Shown here: piece after piece, positions 1 to 12,900 of the stretch | Position numbering within the stretch: position 1 is the stretch's first letter | How the letters are laid out: each line of letters begins with the position of its first letter | From: Chrysopilus asiliformis | Taxonomy: Eukaryota > Arthropoda > Insecta > Diptera > Rhagionidae | DNA: 64,000 nucleotides | Direction: 5' to 3' | NCBI GenBank assembly: GCA_964034945.1 | Contig: OZ035960.1 | Span: 78,029,331 to 78,093,330 of the forward strand | The notes under the pieces: generated by a model | What the model saw: only the letters and a program-made list of their open reading frames with translations | Database searches by the model: none | What the model was told of the DNA's origin: nothing | Program-made: the position numbers and the translations under genes

Positions 1-238
1 CCAACGGTACCAAATTTCAAGCATCTAACTTCATTCGTCCTCAAGTTATCGTGTTTACGGACAAAAAATGCCAAAATCTAATATTTTCATAATCTAAACA
101 CCTTAGAGCAATTCATTTTTGTTCGACGATTAGTTTTATCTTTATGAATAGTAAAACAAACTAATTTTGGAAAAAAATTTTTTTTTTGATACTCACAAGT
201 TTATTTTACCCGAGCAACGCCGGGAACGTGCAAGCTAG
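1..238 (+). mobile_element. 3' end of a Helitron-like element
   Basis: The segment ends with a GC-rich hairpin (CCCGAGCAACGCCGGG, 210-225) followed about 10 bases later by CTAG and then T. This is the canonical Helitron 3' terminus: a subterminal hairpin, a CTRR end and insertion before T. Upstream sequence resembles the interior of the repeats at 340-660 and 62030-62400. The 5' end lies outside the window. The terminus is seen directly; the class assignment is inferred from structure. Confidence 0.5.
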
Positions 239-339
239 TAGAATATAAAAATAGTGTTTGTGAGACGAAAATTTAACCGAACCTGTACTGAGCCTTGATT
301 TGTTGGGAACGTTATAAATAAGAAATATGTATATGGATG

Positions 340-660
340 AGTTATGCAAAATCCTATTCTAAATACAATTTACCTTTATAAATTTTTCAATATGACTCAC
401 CGTTTTCGAGAAAATTGCAAAAAACGGTTTCGTTTGTATGGGGAATCAGAAAGGTCCAACTGTACCCGTTCAAGAACTTAGCCTAACCATGTAGAAGAAT
501 ATAAAATTTGAAGCCCCTAGCTCAGTCCTTCCGAAAGTTATGCTGTTCACGGACAGACAGACATACAGTTGAACGGACATGCGGAAACAAAAAGCTTTTG
601 TCATCCCAAAAACCCTGGTGTAGTTCATTTTTGTTATGATGATTGGTTCGTTACAAGCGG
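340..660 (+). repeat. Degenerate GTCY-bearing interspersed repeat, subfamily B
   Basis: It shares an internal block (CACCGTTTTCGAGAAAATTG, a tract read as TTCACGGACAGACAGAC, then TGCGGAAA) with 36180-36430, 42530-42780 and 62030-62400. Its organisation parallels the HINE copies elsewhere in the window, but the sequence is clearly different. Termini are not preserved. It lies in MON2 downstream of exon 18. Confidence 0.45.
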
Positions 661-747
661 TATACTAAATTTAATATACTACTATATGATTCTCAAATAT
701 AGTATAAAAAGATTACTATATTTTACAGCGTTTCAAACATAACTTAC

Positions 748-902
748 CGTTTTCGTATATGTCGAAATACTGCTGGAAAGATTTGTACAAGAGCCGTCAA
801 AAACGCTTGGCTTGGTATATATAACTCTTCGTTTTTATCATTATTGTCCAAAACCGCTCTAGTGCATTCGATACCAATTTTAAGCCATATTTGCCATGCC
901 AG
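748..902 (-). CDS. MON2: MON2 exon 18 (residues 1145-1196)
   Basis: Encodes [17 protein letters not shown], an acidic spacer, and [20 protein letters not shown]. Continues the LLWKAWLAVW region. The acceptor (GGACTTAAAG) has a weak polypyrimidine tract, so the exact start is less certain than the reading frame. Phase 2 out at GTAAGT; the remaining exons lie outside the window. Confidence 0.85.
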
Positions 903-3900
903 CTTTAAGTCCATAATGCCAAAATGGTAATTGATTTTTCTTTACTAATTTAAAAAAAAACAAACCTTCCAAATATCAAAGGAATTTTGTTCCACGTCGT
1001 CATAACTCGCATCTGATTTATCATACAATATCTCCTGAAAAGATTTTAGTGCAGCCAAGGACACTTCATAATTTTTACTTAATGATGAGTTTTCAACAAA
1101 TTCCAGTAATAAAGCCCACGCTTTTGGAAAATCTCCTAACGTTTGCAACAGTTCTCTTTTTGTATTAAAAACCTGCAAAATCAAATTGAAAAAATTGTTT
1201 AAGGAAAACCTTTTGCAGTAATCAAAAAATAAATAAAACCGACTTGTAAAACAAGCACTAAAAAGAAAAAATAAGACCTGACTTTCTTATACAAAGTCTG
1301 CTTTTCTGCATAATTTACACTACAACCTGATGAATAAAATATTAGTTTAAATAAAAATATACCCGCTTGCAAACCCATCGCATAAGTTTTTTCGCACCAA
1401 AAAACGAAGAAATAACTTAATACTTTTGAAAAATATCAGTTGAGATCAACACAAAACATTCCTCATAAATATTTAGTTTCTGAAAAAATACGTAAAAAAT
1501 ATTTTTTTCAAATACCTTGAGAACCGTTAAATACGTGAAAATCTTTAAAGCAAAAATGCGGAAAATTTAAAAAACTATAAGATACACTGCAATATCACTG
1601 TCTGGGCAACTAAACCGACTTCCAACTTCGCGGCAAGTAAACCCACATAAAAACCTAGTATACCCCACGACTCCATTACTCCCGTCGCACACTTCAACTA
1701 AGCTATGTGAGCGAGGCTAACTATAGTTACATAGCCTAGCTGGGTTAGCTCACCTCGTTGCACACTTGAGCTAAGCTACGCGGCGATATTTTCGGTAAAT
1801 ATATGCATTTTTCCACTTTATCTGCAGCCATTTTTAGATATAAATTATTTAACGCGATTGAAAATATTCCGCAAAAGAATTCAATTTTCACGTTTTCCTT
1901 ACACTTTTATGTCCACAAAATACTACACTTTTGCAAACACCGATTCTACACTGTATAACGCCGAAAATATTTATATGTGAGTGTCAGCGATGCCAGCGAA
2001 GTCGTTCGCGTAGTTGAGGTCTGAACTACGCGAGCGAGCTTAGTCCGCGTCGCCCATGACTACGCGATGTAGTTTCATAGTTTCGCTGAAGTGTGCGGTC
2101 GCCAATGCAAATGCTAAGGATTTTACTTTCAGAGAGAAACTTAGCTCACGTAGTTGAGCTCGCTTAGCTCAAGTGTGCGACGGGGGTTAGACTTTTTAGA
2201 ATCATGATTTTTCCCCCACTCCATATTTTGGCGAATCAGCGCGTGGGCATTTTCAGTCATGATTTTTCATTTTTATTGTGTCTCCATAGCGTACTTAGAA
2301 ATGTCAACCAGGAGGTAATCAGGGCAGCCAACTAGAAATCAGCCAATTTGACTGAAAAATGTCAAAAAAAATCCTACTTTTCAGCAGCCGAAAAAATCAT
2401 GACAGTACGGAGATTTAAATCATGATGCAAGATTTTTTGAGTCTCCATTAGATTTTTTCGTGATTGGATTTAAATACAATTTGGAAAAAAGTCTAATGGA
2501 GTCGTGGGGATACAGTAATGGAAACTGGCCTTTAAATCAAACAAAAAATTGCTAATGTAAGTGACGAAAATGGATTAAAAATAAATATGTTGAGCACATT
2601 CTCAAGTATGTGTGTGGTGAAATATAATTTGAAGTGAACTTCCGAAACATTTACGAGCTAAACAATTAGTGTTAAGCGATCCCTACACGTTCAATCTTGC
2701 AGTCAATCATCGCATGCTGTGACAGCATTTTGAACGTCTATGCAAAATTCCATTATTGACAGCATGCTGGCCAATATCAAAATCATTTTGATATTTTTCA
2801 AGGGAGCTTTTTGAATCACAGCATGCTTGAACGTATATGGCGAAGCTGTCAATCAATTCGTCATTTCAGTGTAATTTTTTGTAGTGAAAAGGTGTCGCAT
2901 ATAAAAGATAAAGTTTTTTGGGAATCCTTTTTCGAGTTATATCGACAAAGAAGTGAGTTGTGGATGACGAAAAGTGAAAAATATAAGGACAACATTTTTT
3001 TAAATTTATATTAAGTGTTGTTTTATATTCAGTTTTTTTTAAATTCATGTTTGTGCTGTGTGCTGTCGGTTTGGCTGTTTCGAATAAAATGATGCTTGTG
3101 TGTATGATTGAGCGTCTAGTGCAAAAAAGCTTTTTGCTGTGACAGCATGATTGACTGCAAGATTGAAAATATTTTACAGTAACAGAAAGTCTTTGGAGCA
3201 TTGTTTCTTTCAAACACTTTAATCATCCAGGTTTAAACGAAACATAAAACTGTTTATTCTAAACAATAAATGTGACAGATAATCATTATTATTGATTACT
3301 ATTAACATTTTGGTATTATTTGCAATAAACATTCTCATTGTTTGCATCAAATCTCGTTTGAAGCGAATAATTTTTTTTTTCAATCTGGTGTTGCTTTTTG
3401 AAATTTTTACTGGTCGGGTGATGAAAGCTGCACCTTGCATGATGAAATCGGCTGGTAGTTTGTTTTTGTGGATACATTCCTCATCACCGCAAATAATTCT
3501 CTCGATGGGTAGATTAGATGATGTTAGTGCAAAGTGCAAAAATCGCAATCCACACTGGATAAATTAACAACGGTGTTAACTGTTGCCACTCTAGCTGAGT
3601 GTCAGTCATTTTTCTATTTATGAGGCGCTGCAGTTAACTTCTTTGTCTCATTGAAAACGGATCAACGGTCGAATACTTGTGTGGGAAGTGACAAGCGCCA
3701 GTCAACAAGCGACCATGGACATCACGTCTTTTGAACGTAAGACAAATATTGTGGTATTTTATTCATCTTAAAAAAAATTTACGCGGTTAAACCAAAAGTT
3801 TAATACCATTCATTACGTCCCACCGTGAAAGCCTCAAATCGTATTTAAAAACTTTTTTTAATTCCTTAACCCTATTCCTGTCAGGCTGTGACTGTGAGTC

Positions 3901-6900
3901 ACTATTCAATTTCGAACCAATATAGATGATTTAATACATGTTTTAACGCAAAATCAATTTAATGTATTTTATTATTGGTCACTACGCTACTGTTATATAG
4001 AATAAATTTTATGTTTTTTTGTTAAATTGATTTTGCGTTAAAACATGTATTAAATCATCTATATTGGTTCGAAATTCACAGCCTGACAGGAATAGGGTTT
4101 TAAGAAATCGTAACAAATAAAAAATCAACATGTGAGGATCTTAATGGCTTTTTTCTCTAAAAACTTTATGATTGAGATCAATTATGCCTTCAAAGGTTCC
4201 TATTTATACTTTAATTACAAATTACAGTGCGTTTTGTAAGAGATCTTTGGAATTCTCTATAGATTTCCAGTTTTTTCATATAAATATGTGTCCAAATTTT
4301 AAACACTTTTTTACTTTTCTCTTCTATGAAGGCAACGAAGTATATACAATGGAAGTATAATCTCCCATAATACGCTAAGAAATCGTATTATCTCTTTCGC
4401 ACATTTTGACTTTCTTTTTCGAAATGGATCCCCTGATATCATTACCAACCTTGACGAGTAAATAGGGATGTGTTAGCAACCTTGTTTGAAGAAATAGGGT
4501 GGCCAACTAACCAAATCATCTGTTGATGTTTGAGGTTATGTTGAATGGTTCCTGAAATACTCCGCATTTGAAATGCCAAATATAGCGTACAAAACAAACG
4601 TGTCTATATCAAAGGTCATGTTTGATTGATTCTAATTAAAAAATTAAAATTGCACTTCAAACTTATTATTTATACTTTTCACATCGCGACACATTCAAAT
4701 AAATTCGCGCCAAAATACTACCAGATGTCATTCACATAAAACACGAGTTGGCAATCTTTCATTCTCGTGTCATAAACAAGGCGATCGGTAAGAGAAAGAA
4801 AGATCAAGATATGTGTTTGGCATAAATGAGAGCTGGCTGCTGCATAAATGGCAGCAGGGGACTCTCAACTTTAACTTTCAAGTGAAAAAGTGTAACATTT
4901 GCGTTTTGCACTGATTTTTGTCTAACTAAATGTGCATACTAGATTTAGCAAGTAAAGACTAACTATCTGTGTAATTTTCATGTAATTTGAACATGACTAT
5001 AGGTGAATCGACATGAAATTTGTATAACGCAAAATGTTTACGAGTACAATTAGGTTGGCGACTACTGAATCCCCAAGTTAAATCTGCTGCCGTGCTATTT
5101 TTCGGCTCGGATGCTATGTCCATTGTATATAAGTCAGTGTATGGAGGGCAAGTATTGTATTCATGGTAAAGATCGATTCGAGAACGGGGTCAGATAGAAT
5201 CTTTCTGATCAGTACGAAACCCGCTTCAGGAAAAATTATGAGGATGTCCGTGCATCTGTCCGCGGTACGTATATTAAATGACTTGAGAACCCGTTGATCA
5301 TAATTTTTTTTTTGAAAAAATACTTGAAAATTTCTCGAAAACGATGGGCTTTTGGAAAAAAAAATTTTCTAAGAAACATTGGTTCGCCATTTTCTGGAGA
5401 ATCCAAATTCATTGTTGTGTGTGGTTGCTTCTTTTGAACTTTGTGTGCGATGGAATGATTTTCATTATGGACTTTCTTTTGTTCACTGTAAACACTCGAG
5501 TCAGTATTGCGTTTCGAGTGTAAACTCCAAGGGACGCACTAAAGTCGGAAAGAGGGCCAACAATTGCTTTAGACTTCAGATTTGGTGGATATTGTGTGTA
5601 TGCGGAGTGTTGAATATTTTTTGATCGTGCACTTATAAGAGAAGAACATAAGCATAAATTCTCGCACTTTTGCGTTGGTTGATATGGGATGCTGCAGTAT
5701 ATTATCAAAAAATGGAACAAAAATATAGTTTAATATTCGACTTCAGTTGAGTGTGCAGAGAACACCTGCGCACCTTAGAAGAAACGTCCAGTGACGTATG
5801 TGTTTTAATGATATATTTTTGAAGCGTGTTTTACAATAAATTATTCAGAAAAGAGCAGTCGGTATCTTGTATTACTAAATAAAGACTTTTTGCAAATAAA
5901 CGATTAATTTACTATTTTTATACCCGTATGGTGAAACCAAAGGGTATATTAACTTTGCCTTACCGTTTGTAACGCCAAGATCCCGTCATCGCACAAAAAA
6001 ATGAATTACACCAGTGTGTTTAGAATGATAAAAAAAATTGAATTTTGCATGTCCGTCCGTCTGTCTGTCTGTCCGTCTGTCTGTCCGTCTGTCCGTCTGT
6101 CCGTCCGTCTGTCTGTCGGTGGCGCGGATTGCGGGCGCACGGATTGAGCTAGAGACTTGAAATTTTGCGCAGATTCGTTTTTCGTAAAATGCGAGGCTAA
6201 GTTCGTTAATGGGCAAAAACGGACCATTAGGGGGGGTACCCCCCATACGAACGAAAACGGTTTTTGTGAATATCTCGAAAACGGTGCATCTTATCAAAAA
6301 AGTCCAAGAACAAAAGTTATTTAGGATATTATTCTACATAAAACTCCAATACATCAAAATCCGATTGGAATAAATTTTAAAAAATCTTATTGGAAAATTT
6401 GACTTCAAAGTGGAATTTTGATACAACTGTTCGCTGTTCACTTAAATCACCATACGGGTTTTCAATAATTGCCAGATTGGCAATTATAGCTTTTGTTATG
6501 TTTTTTTATTATACCCGTATGGTGAAACCAAAGGGTATATTAACTTTGCCTTACCGTTTGTAACACCAAGATCCCGTCATCGCACAAAAAAATGAATTAC
6601 ACCAGTGTGTTTAGAATGATAAAAATATTTAATTTTTGCATGTCCGTCCGTCTGTCCGTCCGTCTGTCTGTCTGTCTGTGGCGCGGATTGCGGGCGCACG
6701 GATTGAGCTAGAGACTTGAAAGTTTGCACAGATCCGTTTTTCGTAAAATGCGAGGCTAAGTTCGTTAATTGGCAAAAATGGACCATTAGGGGGGGTACCC
6801 CCCATACGAACGAAATCTTTTTTTGTGAATATCTCAAAAGCGGTGCATCTTATCAAAAAAGTCCAAGAACAAAAGTTATTTAGGATATGATTCTACATAA

Positions 6901-9900
6901 AACTCCCATACATCAAAATCCGATTGGAATAAATTTTAAAAAATCTTATTGGAAAGTTTGACTTCAAATTGGAATTTTGGTATAACTGTTCGAATTTTGA
7001 TACGAATATCACCATACGGGTCTCCAATGATTGCCAGATTGGCAATTATAGCTTTTGTTATGTTTTTAAATTGGGAAGGGCATACTTACTCTAGAAACTC
7101 CAGAAAGAGTTAAAACTTCTGTTTCTGCCCACTGTTTTTGTGCTGTATTCCGAGTATGATGTATTAATATGGCACCGCTGGTGTCGACTTTTTCATTACT
7201 AGCTGAGCTAGAAAAACTTCTTACTTTGTCTAAAAGCGGAAATAAAACCTGCCATAATACTGCTTGCCATGTTGAAGCCCTCAGTAAATTTCCATGAGCC
7301 GCTATCGTCGAGAATAAAGTTTGACCAGCTGACTTTCTTACAGCGGGTCTGATATCAACACATAAGTTGCCTTCACATAGTGAAATGTGATTTAATTTAC
7401 AGAGTTAAATTCAATATAATTTATTTATTTAAAGCACTTACCTAACTTAGTATACAGACACATCCACAATTTATCAACTTGCGGTAAATCCACAATTCCA
7501 GGAAAGTCAGGTAAAATTTCATAATTTTCACTATTATCTTGTAAAAGTTCATCCAAACTTTGGCTAAAATAATCTGAAATGTTCCACTAAAACAAAAATA
7601 TTAGATTATTTTAATATAACGAGTTCCTGATGTTTGTGACAAAACCCCAAAACATCTTAACCGTCATGAAAGCAGTCAGAAAAAAATCCCTGTTCCAGAC
7701 AACCAGCCACATTTGTGGCTACTTCTTTTCTTCAAAATTTTAATTGAAATATCGCACGGGCATCCATATCTGTTTGGAAATGTAAAAGCATAGAGAGTTC
7801 AACCAAAAATTTTCGAGAAAAAGAACATTTTTTGTACAGATTCTTTTTCGTTTTCACTAAATGATGAATACCATCTGTCAACTCTTATGCAAATCACTAT
7901 AATAATAAAAAAAGGGCTTATAAAATTATCTTTCTAATAAGATTAAGACTGATTAGGATAATCAGATAAAGAATCGCGATGTTATAGTTGTTTATTTACT
8001 TGAATTTTATTGTTTGAGTGCCGATTTATTTGTGCGTTTTCGTTTTTGGCACCGCGGTACTTTGCTACCTGTCAAAAATAAAGTCTGCTATCAAGAGTCA
8101 TGACCCATGTGTTCGAGTTTTTCGGAGACAAGAACTGTCAAAACGTTGCAACTGGTTGACTAGCGATAGATTTTTGGAATAAATTTTCCTGTGATGGAAC
8201 ACTTTTCGAAAGAATCCAATGAGTGTGATGCTGCAGAATTGGAAGTTCAGGATATGGAGATTATTTTAATTATATGAGTTTTACTATTTAGATAATACTA
8301 TTGCTTTTGTTCAATTTCGAGCGGTAATACCGGTATACCGGAATTGCGAATCCTAGTAAATACTAAACGTATTCAAATATTAGGTTTAATTTTTGTTTTT
8401 TTTTCATGTATTCTGTATGCACTTACCGTTCCAAAAAGATATGCATGTTAACGCCCATGCAATATTTCATTAACAAATTTGAAGAACGAGAATTGGCCAC
8501 AATTTGGCTTCGCCTGAAAATCGACTTGAGATATTTGACGAATTAAATTCATTAAACAATCTATGCTTTAATTTTTTCATTTTTTATCTTTACTTCCTTA
8601 TTCTTTTTAAGAGGTGAGTCATCAGCTGGATTTCTTGGAACTATGTGTTATTTCGACATTGCCTCCAAATATCAATAGATTTTTAGTATCGAATGAGTGT
8701 TTTGTGGTGTGCCATTAAAGATCGATGTTGCGCTGGCAATTGAGAAACGATTCAGGCACCATATTCACAAAATTGGGTTTACAGGACAAGCTACTGTAAA
8801 GCGAGCCGCGGCAGCCAGTTAAAAAAAATTATATTCCATAAGTAATTGGAAGATTTACTTATTTTAATATAGCAACAAAATGAAAAAAAAAATTGTGTTC
8901 ATTTTATAGCAATTTTAAAAAGAAAACCAGCCGATGGCTTACCCTATACAATGAAAAAAATTGAGTTCTACTAATGCCCAGTTAACATTAAGCTAGTTGC
9001 TATTTGAAGATTGCTAGAGGCTACAATACAACTGGTATAATTTCTGCTGCTTTTTGAACTAGCATCAAACTAGTTGTAAATTTTCAACTTTTATCATAGT
9101 TGCCATCTTCAGTAAACTGGCAACTAGCTTAATAGACCGAGTAAATAAAATCTCACAAATGTTTCTACTAGGAATTTATCAGGTTTCAGCCAAAAATTTA
9201 TATGCAATTTTGTACTAAAGTGTGCCAATATGCTTGTAAAAGCATTTGCTAGATTTTATTTTCTCAGCTCAATGTCAACTGGACATTATGGAATGCAGCG
9301 ATGTATGCCAATTAAAAAAAATGTCTTACCATTAAACCAACTGCTGTTAAAGAGATATTAAGATCTTGCGTCTGTGATCCAAAATTTGCTGCTGTCGTTA
9401 CGCACAGTGGTAAACATTGCCAAGGAATAGCGGGTAAGAAATCGGTGACAATCAGCTGCAAGCATTGAAAAGCGATCCGAATAAGTGCTTCCCTAAAATG
9501 ATGAAGTTTTGAAAATTGTTAAATTTCAGGTAACTGGTATTTAAGTTATTTATTTATAAAGATCGGAAAATTATAATAGACTTGTGTATATTTTGTCTGT
9601 TTGTTCGCTTAAAACTCGAAAAACACTGAACCAATTTGGATTAAATGCTCATCAGCATCAAGGATCACGTTTTAGTTCATAGTTTAAGGCCATCGCGTTT
9701 TCCTTTCTTCTTATCCATATGTCCTAACTCTGCTAACTCTTGTACCGTGAAACCATTAACCGCTTATACCAAAATGCATCGGAATTATCAAATGGAGTTT
9801 TCACGATTGTTTATATTGATCCCTTAAAAAATTCAAAGTTTTATCAGATTTCTCAAATTTCCCGTTTTTCGGAAACGATATTGCAAAAACTCTCCAAAAA

Positions 9901-12900
9901 TTGCAAAAACCCTCCAAATATATATAAATTGCAATGGCCAAATACTTTTTGATTTTTATAAATGGATTTTTCTATATATTTCTTAATATTTTTACGTTGA
10001 GGGGATTTTTGATTTAGTTCAATGCGAGGCCGAGTAGTCTCCAAGCCCGTAGGCCAAGACAAACACCAACTCACTAATTTATATAATAGTCTTGAGGAAT
10101 AATACTACATGGATAGAAAAGTCTCGGGATTAGCAAGGAGAAAAACTTTCTTTCGTCAAAAATATATTTTATTCCTCGACATGGTTTTCTTCAAAGCGAT
10201 ACACTTATTCCACTGGTCCTGCAACATTTGGATACTTTTCATATAGTGTGATCTGTCAAGGGCTTCAAAGTAAGCTTCTCTTTCGCATACAACACCCTGA
10301 TTTGACACAAATCTCTTACCCTGGAGTCAGCTCTTACCCTGGAGTTGTTGGAAAACAAGTAATAATCGCTGAGGCCAGATCTTAAGAATACGGAGAGTAG
10401 TGGAGCAATTGATTTAATTTTGCCATCGGCTTGAATCATCGACACATTGCTTTTTTTGATGGATTTTTAGAAAACGCGGCACCCATCTCGCACAAAGGTT
10501 CTTCATGTTAAATGGTACTAACACGTTCTGTATATATCTTTACGATGTTAGCTATCTTCCTCACTTTCACCAAACCAACCCAATACGATGGATTTTCATT
10601 GTGGTTTCAGGAGTTCTGATCTAATTAGACAAAAGTATTTAGAATCTGTATGTAGCTACAAGCGATTGTGCAACGATAAAAGAGATAAGTTCAACGCTAA
10701 CTTAGCTAGCAGTTTAAATTCTATTAGAAACGCATCAGAGCTGTGGAAAATACTAAATTTCTTTAAAGGAAGTTCGTCAAGGATCGTCAATTCCATTAAG
10801 CTGGCAGTTTGGAAAGACCATTTTAGTAGACTCTTAAACCCTCCACTGTTGGACGGTGTCAGAAGCTTCGGGCTCCACCCACAAAATATTATAGTTCAAG
10901 AGTTAGACGAGGTGCTGTCCCTTGCGGAGGTGAAGTCAGTTCTCAAGAATCTCAAAACAGGAAAAGCTCCCGGTTTTGACGGAGTGCCGTATGAGTTCTT
11001 CACAAACGCTTCTGAGAATTTCATTGCGAAGCTAACTGGAGTGGTATTCCGTAACTGGCTTCAAGCGTTTGTTTCGAGTTAGAAGAAAAAGTGGTATTCG
11101 CTATATCAGTTTCTCTCTGTCATTTATTTCGGTCAAATCAGAGACAGCGAATACTTCGTGTTCTTCTAACTCGAAACAAACGTTTGAAACAAGTTACGGA
11201 ATATCACTCCTTGCTTTTACAACACACTACTTGTTGAAGAGGCGGTTACCAACTGTTTTAGAACGGGGATAATCTTCCCGCTGCATAAAAAAGGGGATCC
11301 TGAAAGTGTTGCAAATTACCGTGGTTTAACTTTTATGAATTGTATAGCGAAAATTTTCTCTGGGATTTTACTATGTAGGTTAGAAGCATACGTAGAAAGA
11401 AATAAAATTCTTCTCGACAATCAAGACGGGTTTAGGAAAAATTACTCTGTCAATGATAACCTTTTTGTACTCAAAAACTTGATTGAACTAAAATGGCTCT
11501 CAGGCTGTAATAGGATTTACGGATTCTTTGTGGACTTTAAAGCAGCGTTTGACACCATCCCGAGAGATGCTTTACTTTATAAGCTGTCTCAGCTGGGAGT
11601 CTCATCAAAATTCATTAGAATTTTGAGAAGCATGTATGAGAACAATGTGGCTACTGTTTGGGACGGTATCAGTTGCTCTGAGTGGTTTAGTACGAACATG
11701 GGGGTGAGACAAGGTTGTTTGTTGTCGCCTTTGTTATTTGCTCTCTTTATTAATGATCTGTCTGATAATCTGTCGGGTGAGCTGCGCTTTCAACAATGCA
11801 AAGTAAAGTTATTGCTGTATGCTGACGATGTTATCATTTTGGTGGAAACGGCTGTAAGTTAAAGTACATGATCATCGAATTAGAAAACTATTGTAAAAAG
11901 TGGAACTTAACGGTTAACCTTTCTAAATCGAAGACTATGGTTTTCGCTAAGAATGGAAGGAGCACAAAAAAGGGAGAATCTTGGTATTACCTGGGTAAAG
12001 AGATTGAGACGGTGAAGCAATACAAATACTTAGGTGTATTATTAACTCACACTCTCTCGCTCAACCCACACCTGGCTCAAAAGTTATCTGATGCTAAATT
12101 TGCAATTAACAATTCGTGGAAGAACGTTTTTGGGAATAAAAGTATTCCCAATTCGACAAAATTTCAAGTATTTATCTCTGTGTGCAGGTCTATTATGTGC
12201 TACGCGGCCCAAGTGTGGAGTTATATCCAGTACAATGAGGTCGAGTTGCTATTAACATATTTTCTGAAAAGATTATTCCGACTCCCAAAGCTGACCCCCA
12301 ACTATGCTTTGCACTTGGAAACTGGCTTAGCCCCACTATACTTGCACACTTTCAAATTGCACTCGGACTACATCCTAAGGGTGTTGAATTTTTCTTCAAA
12401 CCGTCTGCCCCTCTTACTCGCGCGGGAAATTATCCAAAAAAACTTGTTCTGGACAAAGAAATGGGTCGATATTGCTAAAAGCTGTGACATTCCGTTTGAC
12501 ACAGAATCTGTGAATATAGATGTCTGGAAAGTCCAGTTGAAAGCCTTGAGGGAAAATTTGTCTCTGTCATTTTATCAGCAGTTTTTAAATCAAGCTCGAA
12601 ACTCAGTCAACCATCCAACTTTTATAAATGGGTTGCCATACAGGAATCTAATTTTCACTAACGACAACTGTACGGATAAGATATCGCTGTTAATGCAGAT
12701 AAAGTCGGATATGCTTCCACTCAATTCACGGTCATATAATCCCAATGTTTCCAATGGTTGTTGTACTAACTGTAATTTGGAGTCCTCTGAAACCATTTTG
12801 CACTTTATTTGTAAATGCCAAGTATTCGGTTACATTAGATTGCGATTTTTAAAAAAGTCAGAATTGGATGAATTTGAATTTTTCTCTTTGTTCTCGGATC

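Noticed and set aside
2700..3200. Repeated hairpin words (GACAGCATGCTG) as a CRISPR-like array
   Set aside because: Irregular spacing and both orientations; they are subterminal repeats of a DNA transposon in a eukaryotic intron.
3292..3567. Two overlapping opposite-strand open frames near 3.2-3.6 kb
   Set aside because: Mutually antisense, low-complexity translations with no domain; likely chance.
5986..6856. Open frames with [10 protein letters not shown] or similar runs in the HINE copies
   Set aside because: They are the GTCY tetranucleotide tract read through in several frames at once; they recur in every copy in different frames and have no gene context.
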